NCBI GenBank assembly: GCA_900550635.1 | Contig: URSZ01000010.1 | Coordinates: 1-33,073, forward strand | DNA from: an uncultured Prevotella sp. | Lineage (GTDB): Bacteria; Bacteroidota; Bacteroidia; Bacteroidales; Bacteroidaceae | Length of the DNA stretch: 33,073 nucleotides | Direction of reading: 5' to 3' | Shown here: positions 9,901 through 16,692 of the stretch, piece after piece | Layout of the letters: each line of letters opens with the position of its first letter | Numbering within the stretch: the stretch's first letter is position 1 | Position numbers and translations under genes: made by a program | Notes under the pieces: generated by a model | The model's input: the letters and a program-made list of their open reading frames with translations, nothing else | The model's database searches: none | What the model was told of the DNA's origin: nothing

Positions 9901-11385
9901 CGTACTGCCATGATGGTGCGTAACATAAGTGTGACATACAAGAACTCCTATAATATGTCACTGCCCGGTTTCATCCCGAATATAGGAGATGTCTTCGGCC
10001 AGCGTTCCGGTTCGGGATTGCAGCCCGGCCTCGACTTTGCTTTTGGTTTTACAGACGAAAGCTATATAAAGAAAGCCATGGACAAGGGGTGGCTCATAGC
10101 GAACGACAGCGTTACAACACCCGCTACAACGAACGAGAATGAGTCGTTCCAAATACGTGCTACGGTTGAGCCTTTCCGCGATTTCAAAATCGACCTGACG
10201 GCCTCGCGAACTGTAAACACGGCCCGTAGCATACAATACATGTTCGACGGAATGCCTGCCACACAGACCGGCTCGTTCAACATAACGACGATTTCCATTT
10301 CCTCGGCCTTTGCCTCCTTGGGTAATGCCGACAACAATTATGAGAACAAGACTTTTCGTAAGTTCCTTAATCTGTTGCCTAAATTCCGCGACCGGGTGGA
10401 GGCGCAGTATATCGGGGCACCGTATCCTACTAACAGTGCCTTTGCGGGAAAAACGTTCGACCCTGCAAACGGAACGATTTCGCAGTATTCTTCCGACGTT
10501 ATGATTCCGGCTTTCCTTGCAGCCTATTGTGGCGGTGGAGAAAACTCGTCGTTGGATATATTCCCCTCACTTTTACGTATGCTTCCCAACTGGAAGGTTA
10601 CTTATTCCGGACTGGGAAGACTGCGGTTCATGCGCCCGATATTCAAGTCGTTCAACATAAATCATTCCTACCAGTCGATATATGCGGTAGGCTCGTACAA
10701 TACATTCTCGTCGTTCATGAAGCTAACAGGGTCGAGAGGATTCGTAAACGACGTATCGACAGGCAATCCTGTTCCTTCCTCGATGTTCGACATATCAACG
10801 GTTTCTATAACCGAGAACTTTTCGCCGCTGATAGGATTTGATATGACATTCCGCAACAATCTTACGGCTAAAGTAGAGTATAACCGCTCGCGTATGCTCG
10901 CGCTTTCCATGACGTCACAGCAAATTTCAGAAGCACGCTCAAACGATTATGTTATAGGCATAGGCTACAAGATAGACGACTTGAAGATATTCAGGCCTAA
11001 CAGCCGTCCAAAGAGAAGGAACGCACGCAAGTCATCGACTACCAAGAAGAACGCTGAAAATAATGCAGAGGACGAGGACGAAAGCTCGTCGTCCTCAAGT
11101 TCGCGGAACTCCGGAACAATCAGCAACGACCTTAACCTGCGCCTGGACTTCTCTATACGCAACCAAAGTTCCATTCAGCGTAACATACTTACAGCGCTTT
11201 CGCAGGCTACTTCGGGTAACAGCGCGTTCCGCATATCCTTCTCGGCCGACTATACACTGTCGAAACTGATAACCCTGTCGGCATATTACGACAGGCAGAC
11301 CAACAAACCGCTGCTTTCATCATCTTCGTATCCTACTACCACACAGGATTTCGGTATAAGCATAAAGGTTTCACTTACGAGGTAG
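3922..11385 (+). CDS. sprA: Giant outer-membrane translocon protein SprA/Sov (type IX secretion)
   Basis: The 2487-residue product matches the size of SprA/Sov (about 2400-2500), the 36-strand outer-membrane channel of the type IX secretion system. The start is GTG at 3922; a basic N-terminus and a hydrophobic segment (about residues 20-35) end in AEAQ, a plausible signal-peptidase site. The N-terminal region carries the SprA signatures KVGDKMDMTLNYNTEATF and IEAGNISMPTNLSLVRGASS. Long stretches of alternating aromatic/polar residues continue to the C-terminus. Two hydrophilic segments stand out: basic/acidic at about 1890-1910 (ARRKKDDEKDR) and Lys/Asp/Glu/Ser-rich at about 2360-2395, ending in seven serines. 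They are probably extracellular or periplasmic loops. No other T9SS core gene is in the window, so whether the system is complete here cannot be judged. Confidence 0.95.
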   Translation: MSIYVFRQLKSAFRSIRPSVKGALLVFVSCFFTFKGAEAQVAVPSNDSIAKPIFDVSKTSPDNENDLRNRPIDLRNPKNIDDTPEYDEKTGNYKLGTKIGDSYLNTPVLLTRDEYMRWSLRRSMQQYYQSKNSELFENEGKEKFDFTDMKFDLGPAEKIFGPGGVQIKTQGSAELKLGANTTSVDNPTLPLRYRNTFGFDFDEKINVSVNGKVGDKMDMTLNYNTEATFDVDSKDLKLTYEGKEDEIIKLIEAGNISMPTNLSLVRGASSLFGARVDMQFGKLKLQTVLSRKNSTTSSVKSSGGNQVTNFELSAAEYEENRHFFLSHFFRDNYDRSMAQLPNITSGIKINRIEVWVTNKTGATTNTRNIIAFTDLGESEHISNPMWAGNGQSNPQNASNNLYNTITTTYAAARDISLATQTLDAIAGFAGGDDYEKLENARKLNSTDYTVNSALGYISLKTTLQTDQVLAVAYEYTYRGVNYQVGEFSTDVKDNSQALIVKALKNTSNVPSMGNWDLMMKNVYSLGATRVQKDRFRLDVKILSDTTGVYLNYLPEENLKNTPLIRLMNLDRLDNNNKTNPNGYFDFVDGYTIDSSTGRIFFPSAEPFGEFLREKIGNDAVADRYVFQELYDSTKTTARQIAEKNKYMLEGQFKASQKSGEISLGATDVPQGSVIVTAGGITLTEGSDYTVDYSSGTVNIINQSILDAGTPVNVSLESNTNYGLERKTLMGLNWQYDFSKDLQLAGTFMHLSEQPLTTKVSMGNEPLNNTIWGLSLSWKKESQWLTDLLDKIPLLSLSKPSNINFSAEVAQLIAGNNKGAQGNASYIDDFEQTKSSIDISTPTEWQLSSTPSRFPESKYVNDVRYGYNRSLLAWYKIDPLFTRRSSSLTPSHIKSDLEQLSNHYVREVYSRELFPNKEQRFGESSTLSILNVAYYPEERGPYNLDTDLDINGRLSNPTTRWGGMMRKLNTSDFETANIEYVEFWLMDPFIYTREQAGNHSGDLYINLGEISEDILKDGKKFYESGLPLDNDASMYVETAWGRVPSQNSVTYAFNTSSNARDRQDVGLNGLSSEEEANFPAYKTYLDQVRAKVSTEVYDSILADPAGDNYHYFRGSDYDRARTSILDRYKRINGTEGNSPDSENSPESYSTAYKSTPDVEDINQDYTLNEYEKYFEYKVHLSPDGMVVGQNYIVDERKASVQLRNGQTANVSWYLFRVPVKEYESKVGSISDFNSIRFMRMYLTNFEEPIVLRFATLGLVRGEWRSYEQNLYAGSAPSVSGTMNVAAVNLEENNEKKPVNYVLPPGITRVVDPNQSQLLEQNEQALQMVVENLASGDARAVYKNQYLDLRKYKHIQMFVHANALLEDKSLEDNQASLFIRFGSDYKSNFYEYEIPLKLTPEGKYDRNSTASRRQVWPEENMLDIDLAKFTTLKRERNKRKSEGTASYSEVFSSYDSDRPNNKISIVGNPSLGEIHTIMIGVRNNSRKLTNVEVWVNELRLQHYTNKGGWAAKGNLNVQLSDLGTINLGGHVETDGFGGVEDRVADRRDDNLYEYNFSTNIELGKFLPEKLKFRAPLYYSYSKERVKPKYNPLDTDMELDDAIDALATKREKDSLRSITETTVINSNFSLSNVRFDIVSKTNPMPYDPANFSFSYSHSHRETTGQTIVWEKDDSWRFNANYQYSPNFKPWAPFEKLKSNSPWLKLLKEEKINYAPQSISINSDITRTYYELQERDLEQQGAGSSLPLTWASDFLWNRQFKLQWDLTSNIHASFSSATNAEILQPYSPVNKDLYPTEYEAWKDSVWHSIKNLGTPLAFQQNFDFSWKIPINKIPVFSWITPDVSFNSSYNWNRGTKLEDGSTLGNTINNSRNINGNVKFNLETIYNSVPFLKKALSRTTRTSSSARRKKDDEKDRVFTQEVQLMPDTTITITHNKRSRKVRVRALLQDGKRYSLKYKVENANKITILNKDTVKLKVTIIPGKPIENNTWYKIAQAMARTAMMVRNISVTYKNSYNMSLPGFIPNIGDVFGQRSGSGLQPGLDFAFGFTDESYIKKAMDKGWLIANDSVTTPATTNENESFQIRATVEPFRDFKIDLTASRTVNTARSIQYMFDGMPATQTGSFNITTISISSAFASLGNADNNYENKTFRKFLNLLPKFRDRVEAQYIGAPYPTNSAFAGKTFDPANGTISQYSSDVMIPAFLAAYCGGGENSSLDIFPSLLRMLPNWKVTYSGLGRLRFMRPIFKSFNINHSYQSIYAVGSYNTFSSFMKLTGSRGFVNDVSTGNPVPSSMFDISTVSITENFSPLIGFDMTFRNNLTAKVEYNRSRMLALSMTSQQISEARSNDYVIGIGYKIDDLKIFRPNSRPKRRNARKSSTTKKNAENNAEDEDESSSSSSSRNSGTISNDLNLRLDFSIRNQSSIQRNILTALSQATSGNSAFRISFSADYTLSKLITLSAYYDRQTNKPLLSSSSYPTTTQDFGISIKVSLTR

Positions 11386-11419
11386 CACGGTAATGCAACG
11401 CCAAGTGCCTTTTGCCGTG
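11386..11419 (+). terminator. Possible stem-loop after sprA
   Basis: Arms CACGGTAA (11386-11393) and TTGCCGTG (11412-11419) can form an 8-bp stem with one G-U pair, starting directly after the sprA stop codon. No T run follows, so it is at best a weak terminator or an mRNA 3' end structure. Confidence 0.35.
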
Positions 11420-11504
11420 GCTGTAGATTTGTTGTGCAATATGCCGGTTTCCCGGTTGGATTTATCGGATGAAATAAAAGAAAAATTATTGCGGAAAAAA
11501 GCCT

Positions 11505-11632
11505 TTTTTCGTGCGAAAAAGTGAAAACTAATTTTCAGCGCGTTATACCCACATAGGAGCAAAGAAAAAATACAAGGCACATAATTCAAAATATGTCTGA
11601 CCTATTTTAAAATATGTCAGACATATTTTTTG
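11505..11632 (+). repeat. Interspersed palindromic repeat, copy 3 (longest leader)
   Basis: The leader (about 11505-11566) includes CGAAAAAGTGAAAACTAA, ATTTTCAGCGCGTTA and CACATAGGAGCAAAG blocks shared with copy 1 on its opposite strand. Three 21-bp units follow without gaps: 11567-11587 (CAAGGC core), 11588-11608 (TGTCTG core) and 11609-11629 (TGTCAG core). The T run to 11630 and the hairpin-forming last unit could act as a terminator in this orientation. Confidence 0.88.
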
Positions 11633-11974
11633 CCCCCTGAAAACCCGTTTGAAAAATGTTCCGGAAAGGCGGACAAATTAAGACACGCAGACTCCGTTAC
11701 TCATAACAGCGAGTTATGTTTTAGAAAGTTATGAACTTGCGGAAGGGTAACCGCGGGCTTTTATCATAATTGCGGGAACGTCTTTGTCGGCTACAATTAA
11801 AAGTTGGCGGCGAGTATTAAAAAAGAAGAAATAGGTATGCCGATTTTGGTGAACTAAAGTTAACCAAGAAGGCTGAATTTCAAAATAAATTCTAAAACTC
11901 GCGCAGCAGAGAAAATAAAGTTTAAAATGCTGTTTCAACTTTGTGAATTGGCCCTAAATAAACGATAAAAGTGT

Positions 11975-12005
11975 TTTGCAGTTAGCATGAACTTTTGTAC
12001 TTTTG
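11975..12005 (+). promoter_or_regulatory. Promoter of the tatA-tatC transcript
   Basis: TTTG at 11975-11978, a 19-base spacer and TACTTTTG at 11998-12005 match both elements of the Bacteroidetes housekeeping promoter (TTTG, 19-21 bases, TAnnTTTG). The start of transcription would be near 12011, giving an A-rich leader of about 55 bases before the tatA ATG. Confidence 0.8.
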
Positions 12006-12066
12006 GCAAAGAAAACAGCGGAAATACAGTAGTAATTAAATCAATATCTTAAAAACAAAATACATA

Positions 12067-12294
12067 ATGAATACATTAAGCTTACTGTTCATCGGTTCTC
12101 TTGGAGCTCCGGAGATTATAATAATAGCACTCGTGGTGCTCCTGCTCTTCGGAGGTAAAAAAATACCCGAACTTATGCGCGGCATAGGAAAGGGTGTAAG
12201 AAGTTTTAAAGAAGGTATAAACGGAATAGAAAAAGATATTAAGGACAATACAGACGTCGAGGCCAACGCCAAGAGTGACGTCGAGAAGAACTGA
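12067..12294 (+). CDS. tatA: Sec-independent protein translocase TatA
   Basis: TatA oligomerises in the inner membrane to form the passage for folded proteins with twin-arginine signals. The 75-residue product has a single membrane helix (about 13-28, APEIIIIALVVLLLF), the FG hinge and the amphipathic helix with conserved KKIPELMRGIGKG (31-43). A charged tail follows. It lies 17 bases upstream of tatC. No separate TatB is present nearby, so this TatA may do both jobs, as in minimal TatAC systems. A cofactor-dependent enzyme with a Tat signal is encoded two genes downstream of tatC. Confidence 0.95.
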   Translation: MNTLSLLFIGSLGAPEIIIIALVVLLLFGGKKIPELMRGIGKGVRSFKEGINGIEKDIKDNTDVEANAKSDVEKN

Positions 12295-12311
12295 TAGTCG
12301 GGACTGCCGTT

Positions 12312-13130
12312 ATGACTGCAAAGGCTGAAATGTCGTTTTGGGACCATTTAGAGGCCCTGCGGTGGATGTTGATGAGAGTCTTCATCGTGTTGGCGGTACT
12401 GATTGTAGCAGGGTTTGTTTTCATTCCGGATATATTCGACAGTGTTATACTCGCTCCGTGTAACAACGACTTCTTTCTTTACAAGTTTCTTACGAAAGTG
12501 GCCAATATGTGCCCTCTCATACCGGGCGAGTTCAATAAACCCATACATGTCGAGATAATAAACATAAAACTCGCGTCCCAGTTCTTTCTGAACATAACGC
12601 TGGCGTTCTGGCTCGCATTGCTGGTTACGTTTCCTTATCTTATTTACGAGATTTGGAGGTTCGTTTGCCCGGCGTTGTATGAAAACGAAAAAAAAGGAGT
12701 GCGGTGGGCATTCCTGTTCGGTACGATAATGTTTTACGTGGGTTGCGCGATAGGGTATTTCCTCGTGTTCCCGCTTACGTTGAGGTTCCTGTATAATTTC
12801 CAGATAAGTGCAACGATAAGCAACCAGTTGTCTTTGGATTCGTATATGAACAACTTCCTGATGCTGATATTCATGATGGGACTGGTATTTGAACTGCCGC
12901 TCGTAGCGGTGCTCCTGTCAAAACTCGGCATACTTAACAGAAGTTTCTTCTCAACGTATCGCCGGCACGCCGTTGTGGCGTTCCTTATACTGGCGGCTGT
13001 CATAACACCCTCGTCCGACCCGTTTACGCTGACGGTTGTATTTATACCGATATATATATTGTGGGAGATAAGCGCATTCCTCGTGAAGCCTGCCCCAAAG
13101 GAGGACAGCACGGATGTGCAGCCGGCATGA
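12312..13130 (+). CDS. tatC: Sec-independent protein translocase TatC
   Basis: TatC is the polytopic inner-membrane receptor for twin-arginine signal peptides. The 272-residue product starts with the typical N-terminal cytoplasmic motif SFWDHLEALR (8-17). It carries the periplasmic FVCPALYENEK segment (about 117-127) and the FELP motif with the conserved membrane glutamate E194. Six hydrophobic helices are visible. A segment between helices 1 and 2 (about 45-85) is longer than in Escherichia coli TatC, which I take as a Bacteroidota trait. It is translated from its own ATG 17 bases after tatA and shares its promoter. The next gene begins 57 bases downstream with no terminator between, so the transcript may continue into the oxidoreductase genes. 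Confidence 0.95.
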   Translation: MTAKAEMSFWDHLEALRWMLMRVFIVLAVLIVAGFVFIPDIFDSVILAPCNNDFFLYKFLTKVANMCPLIPGEFNKPIHVEIINIKLASQFFLNITLAFWLALLVTFPYLIYEIWRFVCPALYENEKKGVRWAFLFGTIMFYVGCAIGYFLVFPLTLRFLYNFQISATISNQLSLDSYMNNFLMLIFMMGLVFELPLVAVLLSKLGILNRSFFSTYRRHAVVAFLILAAVITPSSDPFTLTVVFIPIYILWEISAFLVKPAPKEDSTDVQPA

Positions 13131-13187
13131 GAACAGAAAAATGTTAGTAGAAACAAGATACCATAATACCATTAAACAGATAGTAAT

Positions 13188-14261
13188 ATGATAAAAGTAG
13201 GGCTTATAGGTTTTGGCAGAATGGGTGAAAAGTATTTAACGCATTTCCAGGAAACAAACCGGTGGGACGTGGCGTATATTTGTGACATTGACCCCGAGGC
13301 CAGAAAATATGCAAAGGAAAAATCGCCTAACTCTCAAGTGGTGGATAACGAACAGGTAATATTCGAAGACCCCTCGGTAAAAGCCGTGGCGCTATGCACC
13401 CTTGCCAATTTCCGTAAAGAACAGATAGAAAAAGCCGTTCATTATGGCAAACATATCATATCGGAAAAACCAATAGCCGACTCCTTGGAAAAAGAATGGG
13501 AGATGGTTCACCTTACAGAATCAGCCAATGTGCTTTCTACTGTAAATTTGTATTTGCGCAATTCGTGGTATCACAAGAAAATGAAACAATATGTGGACGA
13601 AGGCGAACTTGGCGAACTGGCCATAATAAGAGTGTGCCACATGACGCCAGGTCTTGCTCCCGGGGAAGGACATGAGTATGAAGGCCCGGCCTTTCACGAT
13701 TGCGGAATGCATTATGTGGACATTACGCGCTGGTATGCCGGCTCGGAATATAAAACATGGCATGCGCAAGGCGTTCGCATGTGGAGCTACAAGGACCCGT
13801 GGTGGATACAATGTCAGGGAACATTCGAGAACGGCGTGGTTTTCGACATAACGCAAGGTTTTGTATATGGCCAGATGTCGAAGGTGCAAACTCACAATTC
13901 ATATACAGAATTGATAGGTACTAAAGGAATTGTACGCATGCGTCACGACTTCAAAACTGCTGTTGTCGACTTGCACGGAGTTAATCGTACTGAGATAACC
14001 GGGCTCCCGCATGGCGGAAAAAACATAGATGTCCTGTCAGAACGTTTTGCCAACAGCATAGAAAATAATAAGTTGGATCCGGAGTTGCCAACTTTCCGCG
14101 ATTCTGCAATAGCGTCAGAGTACGCATGGAGATTCCTTGAAGATAGCCGACAGCATGACTTGCCCGCCATAGGAACACTACAGACTTTGGAAGAAATACG
14201 ACAAAGACGCAGAAATTTAACCGAAGGATACGGTTTGTTGAATAAAAAAAACCGTAGGTAG
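13188..14261 (+). CDS. Cytosolic Gfo/Idh/MocA family sugar oxidoreductase
   Basis: This NAD(P)-dependent sugar dehydrogenase-type enzyme has 357 residues and no signal peptide. The Rossmann motif is GFGRMG (8-13), followed by an acidic residue after the second strand (CDID, 32-35). The EKP motif supplies the active-site lysine K94. The second domain has D171-x-G-x-H175-x-x-D178, the usual catalytic His/Asp arrangement. Family members oxidise or reduce a sugar ring hydroxyl. Between tatC and a Tat-exported relative plus DUF1080 genes, it is probably the cytosolic step of 3-keto sugar metabolism, for example reducing an imported keto product. Substrate and cofactor preference are not readable. 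Confidence 0.9.
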   Translation: MIKVGLIGFGRMGEKYLTHFQETNRWDVAYICDIDPEARKYAKEKSPNSQVVDNEQVIFEDPSVKAVALCTLANFRKEQIEKAVHYGKHIISEKPIADSLEKEWEMVHLTESANVLSTVNLYLRNSWYHKKMKQYVDEGELGELAIIRVCHMTPGLAPGEGHEYEGPAFHDCGMHYVDITRWYAGSEYKTWHAQGVRMWSYKDPWWIQCQGTFENGVVFDITQGFVYGQMSKVQTHNSYTELIGTKGIVRMRHDFKTAVVDLHGVNRTEITGLPHGGKNIDVLSERFANSIENNKLDPELPTFRDSAIASEYAWRFLEDSRQHDLPAIGTLQTLEEIRQRRRNLTEGYGLLNKKNRR

Positions 14262-14285
14262 TGTATCGCTTTGCGGAAAAAACGT

Positions 14286-14293
14286 TATTTTTG
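14286..14293 (+). promoter_or_regulatory. Probable internal promoter -7 box before the Tat-exported oxidoreductase
   Basis: TATTTTTG matches TAnnTTTG and lies 55 bases before the ATG at 14349. The TTTG at 14270-14273 is only 12 bases away, too close for a standard -33 element. The 87-base gap with an A-rich leader supports an own start of transcription. Confidence 0.45.
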
Positions 14294-14348
14294 AAGCAAA
14301 TTAACCAATAATAACTAACCTAAAATTCACAATCAAAACAAATTAATC

Positions 14349-15821
14349 ATGTCAGACATTTCGAGAAGACAGTTTCTGAAAACCGGAGCAGCAGCCGTAG
14401 CCGGCTTGACTATTGCTCCGAGCTCTATTTTGGGCAAAAGTTTTGGACATGTGTCGCCTACTGACAAACTGAATATAGCAGTTGTCGGAATAGGCGGTAT
14501 GGGTCATTCTAACATTAATGCCGTGAAAGGGACAGAGAATATCGTGGCATTGTGCGATGTAAACTGGGATTATGCGAAAGGCGTATTCGATGAATTCCCC
14601 AAAGCTAAAAGGTATTGGGACTATCGCAAGATGTACGATGAAATGGCAAACGAAATCGACGCTGTAATCATAGCTACTGCTGACCATACGCACGCTATCA
14701 TTACTGCTGACGCCATGACTATGGGCAAACACGTATTTTGCCAGAAACCTTTGACACACTCCGTTTACGAATCACGTCTGCTTACAAAGTTGGCGGCTTC
14801 TACAGGAGTAGCTACACAGATGGGTAACCAAGGTTCTTCGTGGGACGGCACAGCAACCGTTTGCGACTGGATTTGGAACGGCGAAATAGGTGATGTTTAC
14901 AAGGTAGAGTGTGCTACCGACCGTCCTATTTGGCCGCAAGGACTTAATGCACCCGAGAAGGAAGACAAGATTCCTAAGACTTTGAACTGGGATCTCTTTA
15001 CCGGTCCTGCAAAGCTCAAACCGTACAACCATATTTATCAGCCTTGGAACTGGCGTGGTTGGTGGGAATACGGAACAGGAGCTCTCGGAGATATGGCTTG
15101 CCATATCTTGCACCAGCCTTTCAAAGCTCTGAATCTTAAATATCCTACAAAAGTAGAAGGTTCTTCTACCTTATTGCTCAGCGAATGCGCTCCGCAGGCA
15201 CAGCATGTGAAGATGATTTTCCCCGCACGCGAAAATATGCCTAAGGTTGCAATGCCCGAAGTTGAAGTTCACTGGTATGACGGCGGTATGATGCCCGACC
15301 GTCCGAAAGGCTTCCCGCAGAACAAGCAATTGATGCAAGACGGTGGCGGCCTTACTATTTTCCACGGAACAAAAGACACCCTTATTTGCGGTTGCTACGG
15401 TCAGAATCCGTTCCTGCTTTCAGGTCGTAAACCTAATGCTCCTCAAGTATGCCGTCGCGTTAAAGTTTCTCATGAAATGGACTGGGTTCGCGCATGCAAG
15501 GAAGATAAGGCAAGTCGCGTAAAATGTAATTCAGATTTCTCTGAGGCAGGACCGTTCAATGAAATGGTAGTAATGGGAGTTTTGGCAATCCGTCTCCAGG
15601 CTTTGAATAAGACATTGGAGTGGGACGGCGAGAACATGCGCTTTACCAATATCGGCGAGAACGAAACAATCAAGACCTGCATTAAGGACGGCTTTACGAT
15701 TCATAACGGTCATCCTACATTCAATAAGACATGGACAGATCCCGTGAATGCACAGCAGTTTGCAAACGAACTTATCAAGCATAATTATCGTGAAGGCTGG
15801 AAACTGCCTGCAATGCCTTAA
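14349..15821 (+). CDS. Tat-exported Gfo/Idh/MocA family oxidoreductase (probable periplasmic 3-keto-glycoside-forming dehydrogenase)
   Basis: The 490-residue protein opens with a textbook twin-arginine signal, SRRQFLK (5-11), followed by an Ala-rich hydrophobic stretch to about residue 29. The mature enzyme has the Rossmann motif GIGGMG (47-52), QKPL with the active-site lysine K133, MGNQG (158-162), and the catalytic-domain motif GDMACHILH (247-255) with H252. At position 255 a His stands where relatives usually have Asp. Tat export implies folding and NAD(P) loading in the cytoplasm. Related exported enzymes in gut Bacteroides oxidise glycosides at C3 so that a DUF1080 enzyme can cleave them. 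The neighbouring DUF1080 genes make that the likely role; the name glycosidase GH109 is less likely. Confidence 0.9.
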   Translation: MSDISRRQFLKTGAAAVAGLTIAPSSILGKSFGHVSPTDKLNIAVVGIGGMGHSNINAVKGTENIVALCDVNWDYAKGVFDEFPKAKRYWDYRKMYDEMANEIDAVIIATADHTHAIITADAMTMGKHVFCQKPLTHSVYESRLLTKLAASTGVATQMGNQGSSWDGTATVCDWIWNGEIGDVYKVECATDRPIWPQGLNAPEKEDKIPKTLNWDLFTGPAKLKPYNHIYQPWNWRGWWEYGTGALGDMACHILHQPFKALNLKYPTKVEGSSTLLLSECAPQAQHVKMIFPARENMPKVAMPEVEVHWYDGGMMPDRPKGFPQNKQLMQDGGGLTIFHGTKDTLICGCYGQNPFLLSGRKPNAPQVCRRVKVSHEMDWVRACKEDKASRVKCNSDFSEAGPFNEMVVMGVLAIRLQALNKTLEWDGENMRFTNIGENETIKTCIKDGFTIHNGHPTFNKTWTDPVNAQQFANELIKHNYREGWKLPAMP

Positions 15822-15861
15822 TGGTGCAAGCCTAATCATAGAAAGGAGAAGTTAAATAATC

Positions 15862-16680
15862 ATGAATAAAATAATTTATTCTTTGGCTTGTCTTGCTATT
15901 GCTGGCTCTGCAGTCTCGTGCAGCGGAGTTAAAGAAACAACGGTACTTGTTTCAAACTCTTTGAATGCACCGCAGATTCAACCTCTTAAATTGTCAGTCG
16001 ATAAAGGCTATATCGTTCTGTTCGACGGAAAGAACCTTGACGGTTGGCGCGGTTATGGCAAAGACCATTTGCCTAACTGCTGGAATATTGATGAAGGCGC
16101 ATTGCATTTCTCACGCAGCAACGGTAATGAAGGAGGAGATATTATTTTCGCCCACAAGTTTAAGAACTTTGAGCTTGAACTTGAATGGAAAGTAGCAAAA
16201 GGAGCTAATTCCGGTATCTTCTATCTTGGCCAGGAGGTAACAACCACCGACCAGAACGGTAACAAGAATTTAGAGCCTTTGTTCATATCCGCTCCTGAAT
16301 ATCAAGTGCTCGACAATGAAAATCACCCTGACGCAAAATTAGGAAGGGACAACAATCGTAAGTCGGCATCTCTTTATGATATGATACCTGCAAAGCCGCA
16401 GAATGCTAATCCTTATGGCCAGTGGAACAAAACTAAAATTGTTGTAAACAACGGCACAATTCAGCATTACCAGAACGACGTAAAAGTTGTAGAATATAAG
16501 ATGTGGACGCCGGAGTGGACTCAATTGTTGCAAGAAAGCAAGTTTAGCGAAAAGGCATGGCCAAGGGCATTCGAACTGCTGAACAACTGTGGTGGCGATA
16601 ACCACGAAGGATACATAGGCCTTCAAGACCATGGCGACGATGTATGGTATCGTAATATCAAAGTAAAAGTATTGAAATAA
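15862..16680 (+). CDS. DUF1080 lipoprotein, probable 3-keto-glycoside lyase/hydrolase (first of a tandem pair)
   Basis: The 272-residue product has a lipoprotein signal ending AVSC with lipidation at C20. One DUF1080 (3-keto-disaccharide hydrolase) domain runs from about residue 48 to the end. It begins GYIVLFDGKNLDGWRGYG and contains NSGIFYL, EYQVLDNENH, ASLYDM and the closing GYIGLQDHGDDVWYRNI. The fold is a concanavalin-like jelly roll. Members cleave the glycosidic bond of 3-keto sugars after oxidation by a Gfo/Idh/MocA enzyme, here encoded 40 bases upstream. An AAGGAG sequence at 15843-15848 could serve as ribosome site, though 13 bases from the ATG. The next gene, 12 bases on, is a close paralogue. 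Confidence 0.88.
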   Translation: MNKIIYSLACLAIAGSAVSCSGVKETTVLVSNSLNAPQIQPLKLSVDKGYIVLFDGKNLDGWRGYGKDHLPNCWNIDEGALHFSRSNGNEGGDIIFAHKFKNFELELEWKVAKGANSGIFYLGQEVTTTDQNGNKNLEPLFISAPEYQVLDNENHPDAKLGRDNNRKSASLYDMIPAKPQNANPYGQWNKTKIVVNNGTIQHYQNDVKVVEYKMWTPEWTQLLQESKFSEKAWPRAFELLNNCGGDNHEGYIGLQDHGDDVWYRNIKVKVLK

Positions 16681-16692
16681 AAAAATAAGTTT

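Larger units (their letters stand above)
11386..12066. other. 681-base intergenic region between sprA and tatA
   Basis: I see no supported gene. The region contains the post-sprA stem-loop, repeat copy 3 with its long leader, a small dyad CATAAC-N5-GTTATG at 11702-11718, and the tatA promoter at its right end. The 11750-11970 stretch is AT-rich with no recognisable feature. Confidence 0.6.

Noticed and set aside
11567..11629. CRISPR-like array in the short abutting repeats
   Set aside because: Units are 21 bp and contiguous with no unique spacers, each copy has only three units, and no cas gene is present.
14349..15821. GH109 alpha-N-acetylgalactosaminidase
   Set aside because: GH109 enzymes also have Tat-like signals and a Rossmann fold, but the DUF1080 neighbours and sequence wording favour a 3-keto-forming oxidoreductase.
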